Positions 23,620 through 34,022 of a DNA stretch of 64,000 bases are shown here, in pieces. Both the position numbers and the translations under genes were made by a program. How positions within the stretch are numbered: the stretch's first letter is position 1; each line of letters opens with the position of its first letter. Origin of the DNA: Pseudoscleropodium purum. Lineage: Eukaryota; Streptophyta; Bryopsida; Hypnales; Brachytheciaceae. The notes under the pieces were generated by a model. The model did not search any database. It saw only the letters and a program-made list of their open reading frames with translations, and was not told where the DNA came from. The stretch is taken from contig OZ017797.1 in assembly GCA_963969395.1 (NCBI GenBank), positions 27,280,001-27,344,000 of the forward strand, read 5' to 3'.

Positions 23620-23885
23620 AGTGTTATCAATTTCAAATTTTTATTTTTTGAAAAAAATGATTTTTTTTATCTGCCCAAACTACCTAATTACAAAAGAAAG
23701 TAACATTTCAAGCTATAACTTTTGACTTCTATTTTCAAATGTCATGAAATTTAGTGCATATGAAAGATATTCCTTGTCCCCACCTTTTCATAAAATGTGG
23801 GCCAAATATGAAAATCTCTAGTCACATGCACTTGCCCAAAATTTCTATGTAGCCAAAAAACACAACTTTGTCCTTTAGGGGTTAA
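23620..23885 (+). mobile_element. TTAA-ended TIR element, 3' fragment
   Basis: Only the last ~265 bp of the family is present, from 'aatttcaaatttttattttt' to the intact terminus GTCCTTTAGGGGTTAA at 23885. It aligns to the last part of the copy at 24506-25430, which starts only 620 bp downstream in the same orientation. It carries the 'catgaaatttagtgcatatgaaagatattcc' landmark. Confidence 0.75.
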
Positions 23886-24505
23886 GGTGGCATAACTTTG
23901 TTTCCCAACATTGATTTAAAAAAAATTCCATTCCCAGAAAGATAATGTAATTTCCTATCTTCAAAAGAAGTTTCAAAAAATCATATAAAAAATTGAGGTC
24001 ATACAAACCTACTCTAATTACCAAGAGTCCCTAGAAAGACTTTGGATTTTTAGAAATTAAGAAGTGATTAAGAAGGTATATACAATATTGTGTAGATAAG
24101 AAAATACAATAAGCAATTATTTTATTTTTCTTAAGAGGATATTTTTTGGTTATTATATTTGATAGTTGTACTTGAACAAACAATCCAATAATTACTAACA
24201 AATTTTAATTAAATTCAAAGTGTGGAAGTCATGGAGTCATATGACATTTGGATGAAGCCAAAATGGAGTTTATCTTTCTCCCAAAGTTCCTTTGGATACA
24301 CTTAGCAAGTCCACAAATGTAAATTCCTTAATCTAATCCATGAACAAAGCAAACATGGCACAAAAATTCAAGGCAAAGACTCTTCTTTCTATGTAAGAAG
24401 TTATAATACAATTGAATAGAGTAGCCTCAAATAAAGTGAACAATACATCAAAACTCATATATAGTAAAAGTGTGTTTTAATCTTCATATAACTACTACAA
24501 CTATA

Positions 24506-25430
24506 TTAACCCCTAAAGTTTCTTGACTATTTTTTCACTAAAAATGCTCCAAAAGTGCCATTTTCAGGTCAAGCACCAAAAAAAATTCAAGAATTGTTTT
24601 GGACACATCCAACCATAGGATATTATAGTATAATAATTTTAAAAGATGTGAAAAAAATTTCAAAATTTTCTACCATGTAGATTGCAAGATATTAGTGTCT
24701 GAATTGGCAAAATGCCTTTTCTTGGCCTTGCGAAAAAAAGAGCATCTACACTTCACAAGTTCACATTTGTATGGAAAAATTTTAAATATGATTCTTTGGA
24801 TTCATTCTTCAAGGAAAAATGACTATATGCTTGAAAATTTTTAGATCATTTGGAATTGTACAACATATGGGAAAAAGATTGTAAGTAAAAAAAAGTAGAG
24901 AATGATTCAAAATACTAAATTGTTAATAATTTAGTTATGGAATTCAAAAATATCAATTCCAATGGTTGAAATGTTCTAATAAACAATTTTCAACTAATTT
25001 TTTAACATTTTTCCAAAAATATTGAAAATTGAATTCAATAAAGAACTTCAAAGTTTATTTTGGGTTTAGAGAATCTATAATTGTCTACAAACTAAAACAC
25101 CTTATAATTTTTGACTCATTGATCAAAATGGAATGATTCAAGGCTTTCTATGTATATATAAATCTAGAAAATTAATTTCAAATTTTTATTTTTGAAAAAA
25201 GTAATTTTTCAAATTTGCTCAGACTGCCCAAATTGAGAAACAAACTACATATTGGATCGTAACTTTTGACTCATATTTCCTAATGTCCTAAAATTTAGTG
25301 CACATGAAAGATATTCCTTGCCCATACCTTCTATTAAAATTTGGGCCAAAAATAAAGAAATCTCCACTCACATGCACCTACTCCGAAAAGTTATGTTGCC
25401 AAAAAATGTAGTTGGTCTTTTAGGGGTTAA
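24506..25430 (+). mobile_element. TTAA-ended TIR element, copy 3 (reference orientation)
   Basis: 925 bp from TTAACCCCTAAAGTTTCTTG (24506) to GGTCTTTTAGGGGTTAA (25430). The termini are inverted repeats, perfect over the first 12 bases (TTAACCCCTAAA). No coding frame runs through it. No direct repeat lies outside the TTAA (flanks ctata / attcc), so TTAA itself is the likely target duplication. An acidic minus-strand open frame (25431-25749) abuts the right end. Confidence 0.85.
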
Positions 25431-25749
25431 ATTCCTTGTACAGAGATTGATTTTGATCCTCACACCTAATTTTTTCTACCCAAATGGGCTTATAATTGTC
25501 AAAGTCAATGCTTACATTGGTAGATGAATCATCAAAAGTCCATGTGAAGTTGTGAATTGGTGAGCATAGTAACCATATTCCTCCATTATTGTCTATTTCA
25601 TCACCATTGTCTTCATTATTACCTTCTTCTTTGTCACCATCATCATTTTTATAGTAAAACTCTTGGCCAAAATTGTCAAAGTGTTGTTGCAAGAAACACT
25701 TGTCTTTTTTTTGTCCCTTTGACCTTAGACAAGTGGTTTTTTTATTCAT
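25420..25749 (-). CDS. Unassigned acidic ORF abutting a TIR element
   Basis: A 109-codon open frame that is long for this AT-rich background. Its middle is strongly acidic (a run of D, E, N and G residues, about 36-55), preceded by a Lys-rich start and followed by a segment with several aromatic residues. Its last three codons and stop (about 25420-25430) lie inside the terminal repeat of the adjacent TTAA-ended element, so the C-terminus, if ever coding, was replaced by the insertion. I do not recognise a family. It could be chance, a remnant of a disrupted gene, or part of another repeat. There is no evidence of expression. Confidence 0.2.
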   Translation of the reverse strand: MNKKTTCLRSKGQKKDKCFLQQHFDNFGQEFYYKNDDGDKEEGNNEDNGDEIDNNGGIWLLCSPIHNFTWTFDDSSTNVSIDFDNYKPIWVEKIRCEDQNQSLYKEFNP

Positions 25750-28700
25750 AACTTTTGTGTTGTATGTTTGTTTTTTATGAGATTTGAAATAAAGGTATAT
25801 ATAGTAGTTATAAACATTGAATAATTTTTTCCAATTTTACCAATTAATTTAATATTTTAAAACCTCCACCAATTGGATATCTATCTAAGTCATTTTGGAA
25901 GTTTTTAGTATAGTTTCTAACCTAAAAATGCAAACTTGAAGGTCAAAATTAAAAGACAAGGACCTCTACTTAATTTATACAAGCCTACAAAGAAATTTTA
26001 AGATAATAGAAAAGTGTCCACCTTCCACGTGTGAGCAAAGTGCACTACCTTTGGGCACATGCATAGAACACAATTTTTTTCTTCCAAAGATGCAAATAGT
26101 TGAAAAGAAGAATCTTTAAGTTCAAAAAAATAGGTAATTTTAGTTTATTTTTTTGAATTTTTGAATTATTTTTGAATTATCAAATTCCAAAGTATCTATT
26201 TTCTTGCATTTTCCACCAACCTTTTTTTGTGCATAACTTTTAGGGATAAATTTTTCTAGAATTGAATTTTCACATTCATATAATTTTCAATGATTCACAA
26301 ATTATCTATATTTTTTTCATTCAAAAAAAAATTATTCCAAAAGTCACAGTACTCTAATACTCCAACTTATTATTTTGAGCTAAAATGGTAGGTGTTTCTT
26401 GCAACTACCCTAAACTCTTCTAACTCTTTAGGAATAATATTGGCAAGTGAGGACATCTAAATATCTAATACAATTTGTGTTTGTTGCAAATGAGATCAAG
26501 CAAATCAATGACGTTGATATTAAAAAGGCATCATTTCACTTTTTTTTCCTCCTACTTACCTTATTTAGATTGTCACCCAACTCTATCACCTTTGATACAA
26601 AACTACCATCATCTACAATTTGCCTTTGCCGTGCACCATGTTTGCAAAACTCAAACCTTCAACCTTTTCAATTCCTATGTACAACTCAAAAGTAAGTTTA
26701 GTCTTTAGAACTTCATTTTGAATTAGGTTTGAATTGGATTTTGAATTACACTCATATTTGATTTTGTGTATAGAAATGTATATACAACTAACAACCAACT
26801 ATTGTCAACTATAGCCATGCGAATTTTTAGTTCTAGTGTATGAAATCAAGTAGACTTATTAAAGAAATTTAGACTTTCTAGAGGGCCAATTCTATGCTAG
26901 CCAAATGTGCAAATACAACAAAAATAATATGAAAATTTTTTTAATATGTTTTTGAAAAATTTAAGACATTAAAAAATATTTAAAATCATATATTAATGTC
27001 CCACGTGATTGTCTCAAGTACCATGCTGCCATGCCAAATTGTAATTTTTTTATAAATTATATACATATATTTTTTATATTTTTTATATTTGTACATGTGA
27101 CCAAAGAAAAGTGACATTTTAGAAAGTTCAAATTTTCTCTATTGCTACAATAACATTTGAACAACCAATTTAAAAGAAGTGAGGTTGGAAGTATTTGTAA
27201 GGTGGTTTATATGGATGGGGTCAAGGGTATGTTTCTATAGTGTTTGGTGGATACAAATAATGGTAGGAGGATACGTAGGTGAGCTGATTAGAAAGATAGT
27301 CAAAGTTTGGTACAAATACAAAAACAAGCATGGACTTAAAAAGTGTGGGCCCGGACTGAAAGAATGTGGATGGGATTGTAGATGAGTATAGGCAGTTTAA
27401 AAAATATTTGGACAAAGATGCTACCAAGTCTTTGTCTTGGGTTTCTTGACACTTTCGGATTTGGAGTGAATTCCACATGTTAGGATAGGGACATAATTAT
27501 GTGGGTCAAGAACATCATTAGGTAGATGAGGGGTGCAAGTGTATTTTAGAATGGGACATTATATGCAACTAGGGTAGTTGCAAGAAAGGGTGGTCCTATT
27601 TTCCGTTACACTTCAAGTTGCATAGTTTAGTTTGGCCATAACTTTTGGAGAATAAAGCCGATGTACTTGAATTTTTTATAGAAGATGACCAACTTGTTGA
27701 TGAAGAGAATTCTTATTTTACAGAAATTTCCAAAAAAAATTTATAATTAAATTCTAATTTAGCTAATTTGTCACACTTTGCGGTTTAAGGGTTTTTAGTA
27801 TTGTGGAGTACCCATAATTGATGATGTAGAGCTAAAATTTGTGTAGGATATTTCTACACTAGAGATTCATGTTCCCACCAAAAAAAAGCTTAAAAAACAT
27901 TATTTTTATGGTGTCCACATGCAAGCAAATAGGGGTCTCTTACATGCACACTTATAAAGAGTGAAGATGGTTTTGGCTTAATGTTTTTGATGAAATATGA
28001 TTACCATGAAGTCTTCACAAATGGACAATTTTAGATTTTTTTTTATCATGATTTTTTATTTATTATTAATTTATACCTCATTGTATCCATTTTCTGTGAC
28101 AATCTTTTTTTTTTTCAAACAATAATATTTCAGTACTTACAAGTACTCATAGTACTCAAAATGGTACTTTTAGCCGTTGATTTTTTTGATCAACAGTTGA
28201 GATTGTTCTGTTTCATAGTACTCATAGTATTGTACCACAAAAAGTTTGTTTTTAGCAAAACGCTACAAAAAACGGATACCCTTTCTTGCAACTTCCCTAA
28301 ATTCCCTTCTCCCCTCTTTACTTTCTTGCCAAGACCTCTTTCCAATGCGGCAATGCCTCATGTACTAGCTTGCCTTGTGGACCTTGTAATCTATATGCTT
28401 AATGAGTTTGGTAGAAGTTAAGTTAGGGCTTTGCCCTACACACAATATGGATTAGGTCATGTTGTTAATTGTAACAAAAAATTATTTCACTTTTGTGAAA
28501 GTTTTGGTAGACCATGTAGCGTTGGGAACTTTGGGAGCAAAACCATTTGAAACCTAAACCACTTGGGCCTTCCAAAACTATTGACAAATAAAGAAGCCTT
28601 TTCAAGAACCTTGAGGGTAGATACATTGGCTTGGTAGATGCATAAGCTATTAATTTACACATAGTTACTCACAAATGAGTCAAGTCACTTGACCAACAAA

Positions 28701-28934
28701 TATTTTCACTACTTTTTAGACTGCATGTGTGCGTGGTGTCAAAGTCGCAGATCACGTGCCTACTTGGGCTCAATATATATTCTTCCCCAAGTACATACAT
28801 TGGAGCCATATATAAATGATGGCACGTACAGGCTATATATCTTTATTTTCTTTTTTCCTTCTGGATTCATGTGTTGCAGGTAACACTTATATTCTTTATA
28901 TTCTTTACAGTAATCAATGTACAGTACGGGACCA
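25750..28934. other. Intergenic, no gene seen
   Basis: AT-rich sequence with no recognisable protein or RNA gene. Open frames up to 86 codons (for example 28161-28421) match nothing I know. Confidence 0.35.
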
Positions 28935-29165
28935 GCTTCTTGAGGGTGACTGTACAATTCTTCAGTTGAGAGCAAAGTTGAATTTCGATCCAACGAATCA
29001 TGGCAGCATGCATGTCTTCGACAATGAAAGTTGATGGACTTGCTCAGGCAGTGGTCTTGTAATGGCATCGAGAATTTTTCGTTTTGTTTCTCATGTTCGC
29101 AGATGGAGTGTGCCACAAGCACACAGGTCGGAGGAGTTGCATACACCTGCCCCCCCCCCTTCCTG
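28935..29165 (-). repeat. Dispersed repeat, inverted partner of 21690-21915
   Basis: Reverse-orientation relative of 21690-21915 (see that entry). The minus-strand open frame across it (28760-29170) carries the shared peptide EKQNEKFSMPLQD, and it begins in a run of ten C (plus strand, near 29150). The two arms lie 7 kb apart. Confidence 0.65.
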
Positions 29166-29544
29166 TGCAATCGAACTTAAGAAATTCATCATCAATGTTT
29201 TTCGACGAATTATCATGTAAAATCATGAAAATTAAATTTAAAAATTCACCAGAAATGGAGTTTTGCCTTTAGATATTGAAACTGAAAATTGATATGCTTG
29301 ATTGGGATTGCATAAGAATTAAATGTTAATTGTGTGAGATGAATGAAGTCAAATGCGTTCTATATTATGCAAAGAAAATCGAATGGCACATATAGTTAAT
29401 AGTATGCTGATTGATCTTCAATAACGTTGCAAATTTTCAACTCATTAGAACAGAATGTACTTATAATTGTCTTTATGCAGAAAGCTCTCTAAGAGCTAGC
29501 TTGATAGCACTAATTGCATTAGTGCTCAACTTGGAAGAATCTTA

Positions 29545-29887
29545 GGGTTGCTTCACACATGGGCCGACCAAGTCGAGAGGTCATGGGAGTTCATGGCCAA
29601 ACTTTAGGCGAGAGTCCAAAGAAATGAGCAATAAATGGGCAATTTGATGAACTCTTGACCAAAGTTTGGGTCGCCACAAAGTGGCGACCCAAACTTTGGT
29701 CAAGAGTCTATCATGAGGCCATTGCCACGTAGGAGCTTGGGATTCCATGTAGGCACTTTAGAGGACGATGGACTTTGGATTGTGCCGCCTTATGTGAAGG
29801 GTCGAGAGGCCAAAGTCAGAGTTTTCTTAAATTTGATTGCTGGAGGCTGATGGACTCTCAACCTTGGGCCCATGTGTGAAGTGGCCC
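29545..29887. mobile_element. Tourist/Harbinger-type MITE with TTA target duplication
   Basis: 343 bp with terminal inverted repeats GGGTTGCTTCACACATGGGC (29545) and, complemented from the right end, GGGCCACTTCACACATGGGC. It is flanked by TTA on both sides (29542-29544 and 29888-29890), the 3-bp duplication and GG-start typical of PIF/Harbinger elements. It is non-coding. At its centre is a perfect 27-bp inverted repeat with a 3-nt loop (29651-29677 and 29681-29707). A decayed Harbinger transposase lies 2.6 kb to the right. Confidence 0.85.
29651..29707. repeat. Perfect 27-bp palindrome, 3-nt loop
   Basis: Left arm 29651-29677, loop AAA, right arm 29681-29707; all 27 positions are complementary. 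The arms contain 'accaaagtttgggtcgccac'. It lies at the midpoint of the MITE at 29545-29887. Confidence 0.95.
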
Positions 29888-30272
29888 TTACTTTGGTCCA
29901 TTCTCTGCAAATAATCCATGATCTTGGCTACCCTCATCAACATACTGCTCCTTCCTGCCCCCCCCCAGCAACTCTCGAGAGCCTCAGTTGTTTCCATTGC
30001 TCAACCAGCTGAAGCTCTGGAATTGAAAACAGATATTTCATTGGCGCCATTTTCCACCATCTTTCCATTCATTTTCTAGAACTTGTATAGATTTTAGACT
30101 ACATTGTTTGAACTTGAAAGTGCCAAGTTTGTGGAATACTGCCATTTTAAAGAAATATCCATTGGAACTAGAGTGTCCAAGAGGTTGCCATTGCAAAACT
30201 TTGTTGTGCATCAAGCCCCCCTTCCAACCCTAGATTTGCTTGATCAAATGCAGACTTGGAGGGTTTCATTAT

Positions 30273-31182
30273 TAACTTGGCTAAAAGACCAGCTTGCCGA
30301 TTTAGGCAACATAGTGATTTTGGGCATGCTACTATGATTTCCAATTAGCATATATTTGGCCTAAAATTTGATAGGAGGGGGTTAGCATGTTTATTTATCA
30401 AAAGAGCAAAATTTCATGACATTTGAATACAATAATCAAAAGTTATGGCCTGAAATGTTACTTTTTTTGTAAAAGGGCAGTCCGGGTAGATAAAAAAAAT
30501 CACTTTTTTCAAAAACAAAAACTTGAAATTGAATTACATATACATGAAAAGCTTTCAATCATTGCATTTTGATCAATGTGTGAAAAATTATGAGAATTTT
30601 TTATTTACAAGCGGCTATGGATTCCCTATTCTAAAATAAACTTTGAAGTCCCTTATCTTACCTAATTTTCAATATTTTGGAGAAAAAATTAAAATCATAA
30701 GATGTAGATTGTTTATTAGAACATAGCAACCATTTGGATTGGCATTTTCAATTCCATAATTAGATTCTTAACAATTTAATATTTGAATCACTCTCTACTA
30801 TTGTCTATTTACTATTTTTTTTCTATATATTGTACAATTCCAAGTGATTTGAAATTATTTAAACATATGGCCAACTTGTCTAGAAAAAAAATACAAACAA
30901 GCACTACCATTTCAGACATTTTTTCATAGAAAAGTGGGCTTGTGAAGTTCAACTGCTCTATTTTTTGCAAGTTCAAAAGAACAATTTCTATGAATTAAAA
31001 TACTAACATTTATCAATCCACATGGTGGAATTTTTTTCCACATCTTCTCAAACCATTCTACTATAAGATCCTATGGTTACATATTTCAAAAAAAGGTTTA
31101 AAAAAAAATTGGTATCTATTCTAGAAATGGCAATTTGGGGGCGTTTTCAATTAAAACACAATCAAAGAACTTAAGGGGTGAA
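30273..31182 (-). mobile_element. TTAA-ended TIR element, copy 4 (degenerate ends)
   Basis: Same family and same orientation as the copy at 15743. The left end TTAACTTGGCTAAAAGACC and right end ...CTTAAGGGGTGAA are both mutated from the consensus, but the interior is collinear ('tgaagttcaactgctc', 'atcctatggttaca', 'aaatggcaatttggg'). Length is about 910 bp. The 77-codon open frame at 30104-30337 straddles the left end and is not a gene. Confidence 0.7.
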
Positions 31183-32479
31183 GGGAAAATACAAGCCAAC
31201 TACAATTTCCTTAAATTTGGAGCATCATGCATTTTCTATGGGAAGGTGTTTAAGATACTGTTTCCATGGAGTTTAATGGTTGCATCTAAAGTAGTGCAAT
31301 GAGCCTCTTGTAGAGGTAGTTTTGCCCCGTTGTTTTATCCCTAGGAAAAACGTAGGAAACCAAAATTTTGCTTCACAAATTATTTTTTGCAAATTTTGAG
31401 TTCATATTTGCAATTAGAAGTCCCAAATTAGTTGGGATAGATGTTAACAATACAACTTATACAACACAAAATAAAATGGCTTTTTTTTACATTCACCTTT
31501 GGTTAGACCTTTACAAGAGGCTCGTTGCACTACTTTAGGCAAAACCGAGTTTAATGAACTACAGGATAGAATCCGGTGTTTTTTTGAAGGCAATGCACAT
31601 GGGTGCTGCTTTTTAAGATATTAGAAGTGACTCGCAATAGGATGGTTATTCTGATGCTGAGGTAAAAATGAATTTATACACACCATTGGGGTTTGGGCTG
31701 TTCAAACAACGTTCTGAATTTCCCTGCGTCTTCAATTATGAGTTGTGGTGCTAATGTTCTAAATTAAATGAAGGATGGAATTGAGTTCTGAATTCAATTA
31801 AACATTTCATTAAGTTTTGAAATCAATGAAGAATTTGAGGGATTCACATAGAATTAATTTATTGAGGCTATTATTAAAATTAAAGCCAATGAACTTCCAA
31901 TTCAAGGTTGAACACATTAGGATTTAGGCTATTCAATCCAAAAATTGCTTCAAAATATTTTTAGTTGTTGATCTCAAAAAATAATTCAAATACATCAGCT
32001 TCAATGTGCAAAAGTTATGGCCAATGACAACTTCGAAAAGTCAAGTATAACACAAAATAGTATCAATGTTTCTTGCATTCACCTACCTCATTAGGATTCT
32101 AGATTGGTTTGTATAAAATTCTCTAAACCCCTTTTAATCTTCCCAAAACATGTTTGACTATGATGCAATTACTACTTTGTTTGTAGTTGTATTCTCATCT
32201 AAGGTAGGTACACCCAAATGTGCCTTTTGACCTTAAACCTACATCTATAGTATGTGTACATCTCCAAAGTCAATTCTATACCTATGTGGAAGAAATGCTT
32301 TTAGAACCAAACTTTGTTCCTTAATAATAAATTTTGCATACAGTATCCAAATGCCACGTTCTTTGGTGTGTTGGAACCTCCTTTCACTTGCCAACAAAAA
32401 CATATGAAAATCTGACCACTTTAAGAAAAGAAAATAGGCTCAATAGCAAAAAGTGACAGTTTGGGGAGTACCCACCTCT
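31183..32479. other. Intergenic, no gene seen
   Basis: AT-rich sequence left of the Harbinger remnant. It may include the non-coding end of that element, but I could not find its terminal repeat. Confidence 0.35.
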
Positions 32480-32960
32480 ATGCAAATTCTTCCCTAGAAG
32501 ACGAACTAACATCCACTTTGACTGCATGTGTGTATCTAGCATCCCCTACAATGACAATGATCTCTTGAATCCATGTACCTGCAATTCAATGCTTCAGTTC
32601 ATTTAAACATTTACCTTCTTCGATTGATTTGTAGAAGCCTAAATTTCTTAAGACTCGAACATCATACACTACACCTAGAAATCTAGCAAACACGTCCACA
32701 ATCGCTTAAACTACATAATTGTAATCATGATCTTTATCATAGAAGTCCGTCTATGGATCATGCATTAATCGGCAAATCGACTTCTACATGAGTGCAATCA
32801 ATTGCACCCTAGACTTGTGGTATACCCCGCAAATGTTCAAACTTCCTCTTCACAATTTCCAAGCCATCAATCACTACTAGGCCATCGCAAGTGATGTTTG
32901 CCCCATAAAATCTCTGCCATGATAAACCTCTTTACAGATTTTGAAATTGTTGCTGGTTTG
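32480..32960 (-). pseudogene. PIF/Harbinger transposase (HARBI1-like) remnant
   Basis: Reading the minus strand in shifting frames gives, in order: HHLRWPSS (about 32890); a frame change; then GLEIVKRKFEHLRGIP, a stop, and GAIDCTHVEVDLP (about 32770-32812); a block with several stops; GVVYDVRVLRNLGFYKSIEE (about 32613-32680); and VGDARY (about 32550). These correspond to the conserved blocks of plant Harbinger DDE nucleases: the 'GAIDxTHI' block with the first Asp, the 'GSxHDxRVLRNSxFY' block with the second, and the 'GDxxY' block. Multiple stops and at least one frameshift mean it cannot encode a protein. Confidence 0.8.
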
Positions 32961-32984
32961 GTCCGGAATGACTTTAAACTACCC

Positions 32985-33208
32985 CGATGAAGGGCAGGTG
33001 GTAGGGACTTCCAATGGTACCGATGAGGTGCCCGGTTCAACTCCCCATGCTGACATTGCTCACATGGGGGCTCTTTGTGTTGACACATGAGGAGTTGTTG
33101 TTTGTCCCTCCACTTGTTCTGACGGGGATTAAGTCCATGGTCTTGCCATGGTGGTGTCTAGTCAGTCATGACTGCAGCCCTCAAAGGTTGTATGTTTCAA
33201 AAAAAAAT
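32985..33208 (+). mobile_element. tRNA-like SINE candidate
   Basis: A GC-richer block with a box-B-like GGTTCAACTCC (33034-33044), a weaker box-A-like segment upstream (32994-33008, GCAGGTGGTAGGGAC), and an A-run at 33199-33207 that could be a tail. This is the layout of a tRNA-derived SINE. No cloverleaf closes. The short open frames on both strands here are not genes. Confidence 0.35.
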
Positions 33209-33703
33209 TGTTGCTAGAGACACTCTAAAAAATTCTGATATATACTGAGTAGAGAATTGCCGGTAGCCAATCTATGCAAGCATTTGTTTGTGGACTTCTA
33301 ATTTTCTACCGCGAATCCCTTGTCCGAGCGATGGAGGTGGATTGCGATGTTCTCAATAATATCATTACCAACCAAGTCGCATAAACAATTGAATGTTCTC
33401 ATTAAAAACTCTGAACATTTTTTGAAATCTTATATGGTCATGCTACATTACTTCAGTACGATCAAGGGCCCAACGATGCATACAAAGCGTCGCAGAAGTC
33501 GCCTCTCTTTTTGACCGATTCCGAAAGCAACAAGCACATGGGAATATTCAGCAAGCCCGCAAGCATCGTACGTTGTGAAGACCGAAGACGTCACCGTGCC
33601 AACGTCAGAGCTTCAAACGCCGGCGACAACTTCTTCACCTCATACGAATTAACTTACAAGAGCAAGTACCTTCTAAAAACGTGCGCAGACCTTCAGCTTC
33701 ATG

Positions 33704-33710
33704 TATAAAT
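33704..33710 (+). promoter_or_regulatory. Candidate TATA box of the O-methyltransferase
   Basis: TATAAAT lies 313 bp upstream of the start codon, within the segment shared with the pseudogene copy, where it is mutated (the equivalent reads cagaaat). The distance implies a long 5' leader, so the assignment is tentative. Confidence 0.35.
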
Positions 33711-34000
33711 GTTGAGGGACCTTCAAGCTGTCACTTGAAGTTGGCCACCCTGAATTGGATTCTCAGGAGGATTGTCTTGAAATTCAGCGTGCTAGCTTAG
33801 AGCGATCTCAAAGTGATGCTCATTTCTGAGTTTATTTCCTGCTAGCTGCAGGAAACTCAAGCTGAAGGTCGGTACTCGCAAGTCATATTTTACAGTCAGA
33901 CTTGTCTCGGTCGAAACATTATTCACTTCTATTGATTGGTAGTGCAGAGTTGGATTAATTGGAATTCATTGATTGACAGAAGGTGCTGATCGAAGTCAAG

Positions 34001-34008
34001 TGACGTCA
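34001..34008. promoter_or_regulatory. TGACGTCA palindrome upstream of the start codon
   Basis: A perfect TGACGTCA (ACGT-core bZIP/TGA-type motif) ends 14 bp before the ATG. The pseudogene equivalent reads TGAGGTCA. If the leader begins near 33735 this lies in the transcribed leader, so a regulatory role is uncertain. Confidence 0.3.
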
Positions 34009-34022
34009 AAGCGTTGGCTGTG

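Noticed and set aside
28760..29170. 136-codon minus-strand open frame as a gene
   Set aside because: Most of it is the dispersed repeat shared with 21690-21915, and its start runs into a C10 homopolymer; kept as a repeat only.
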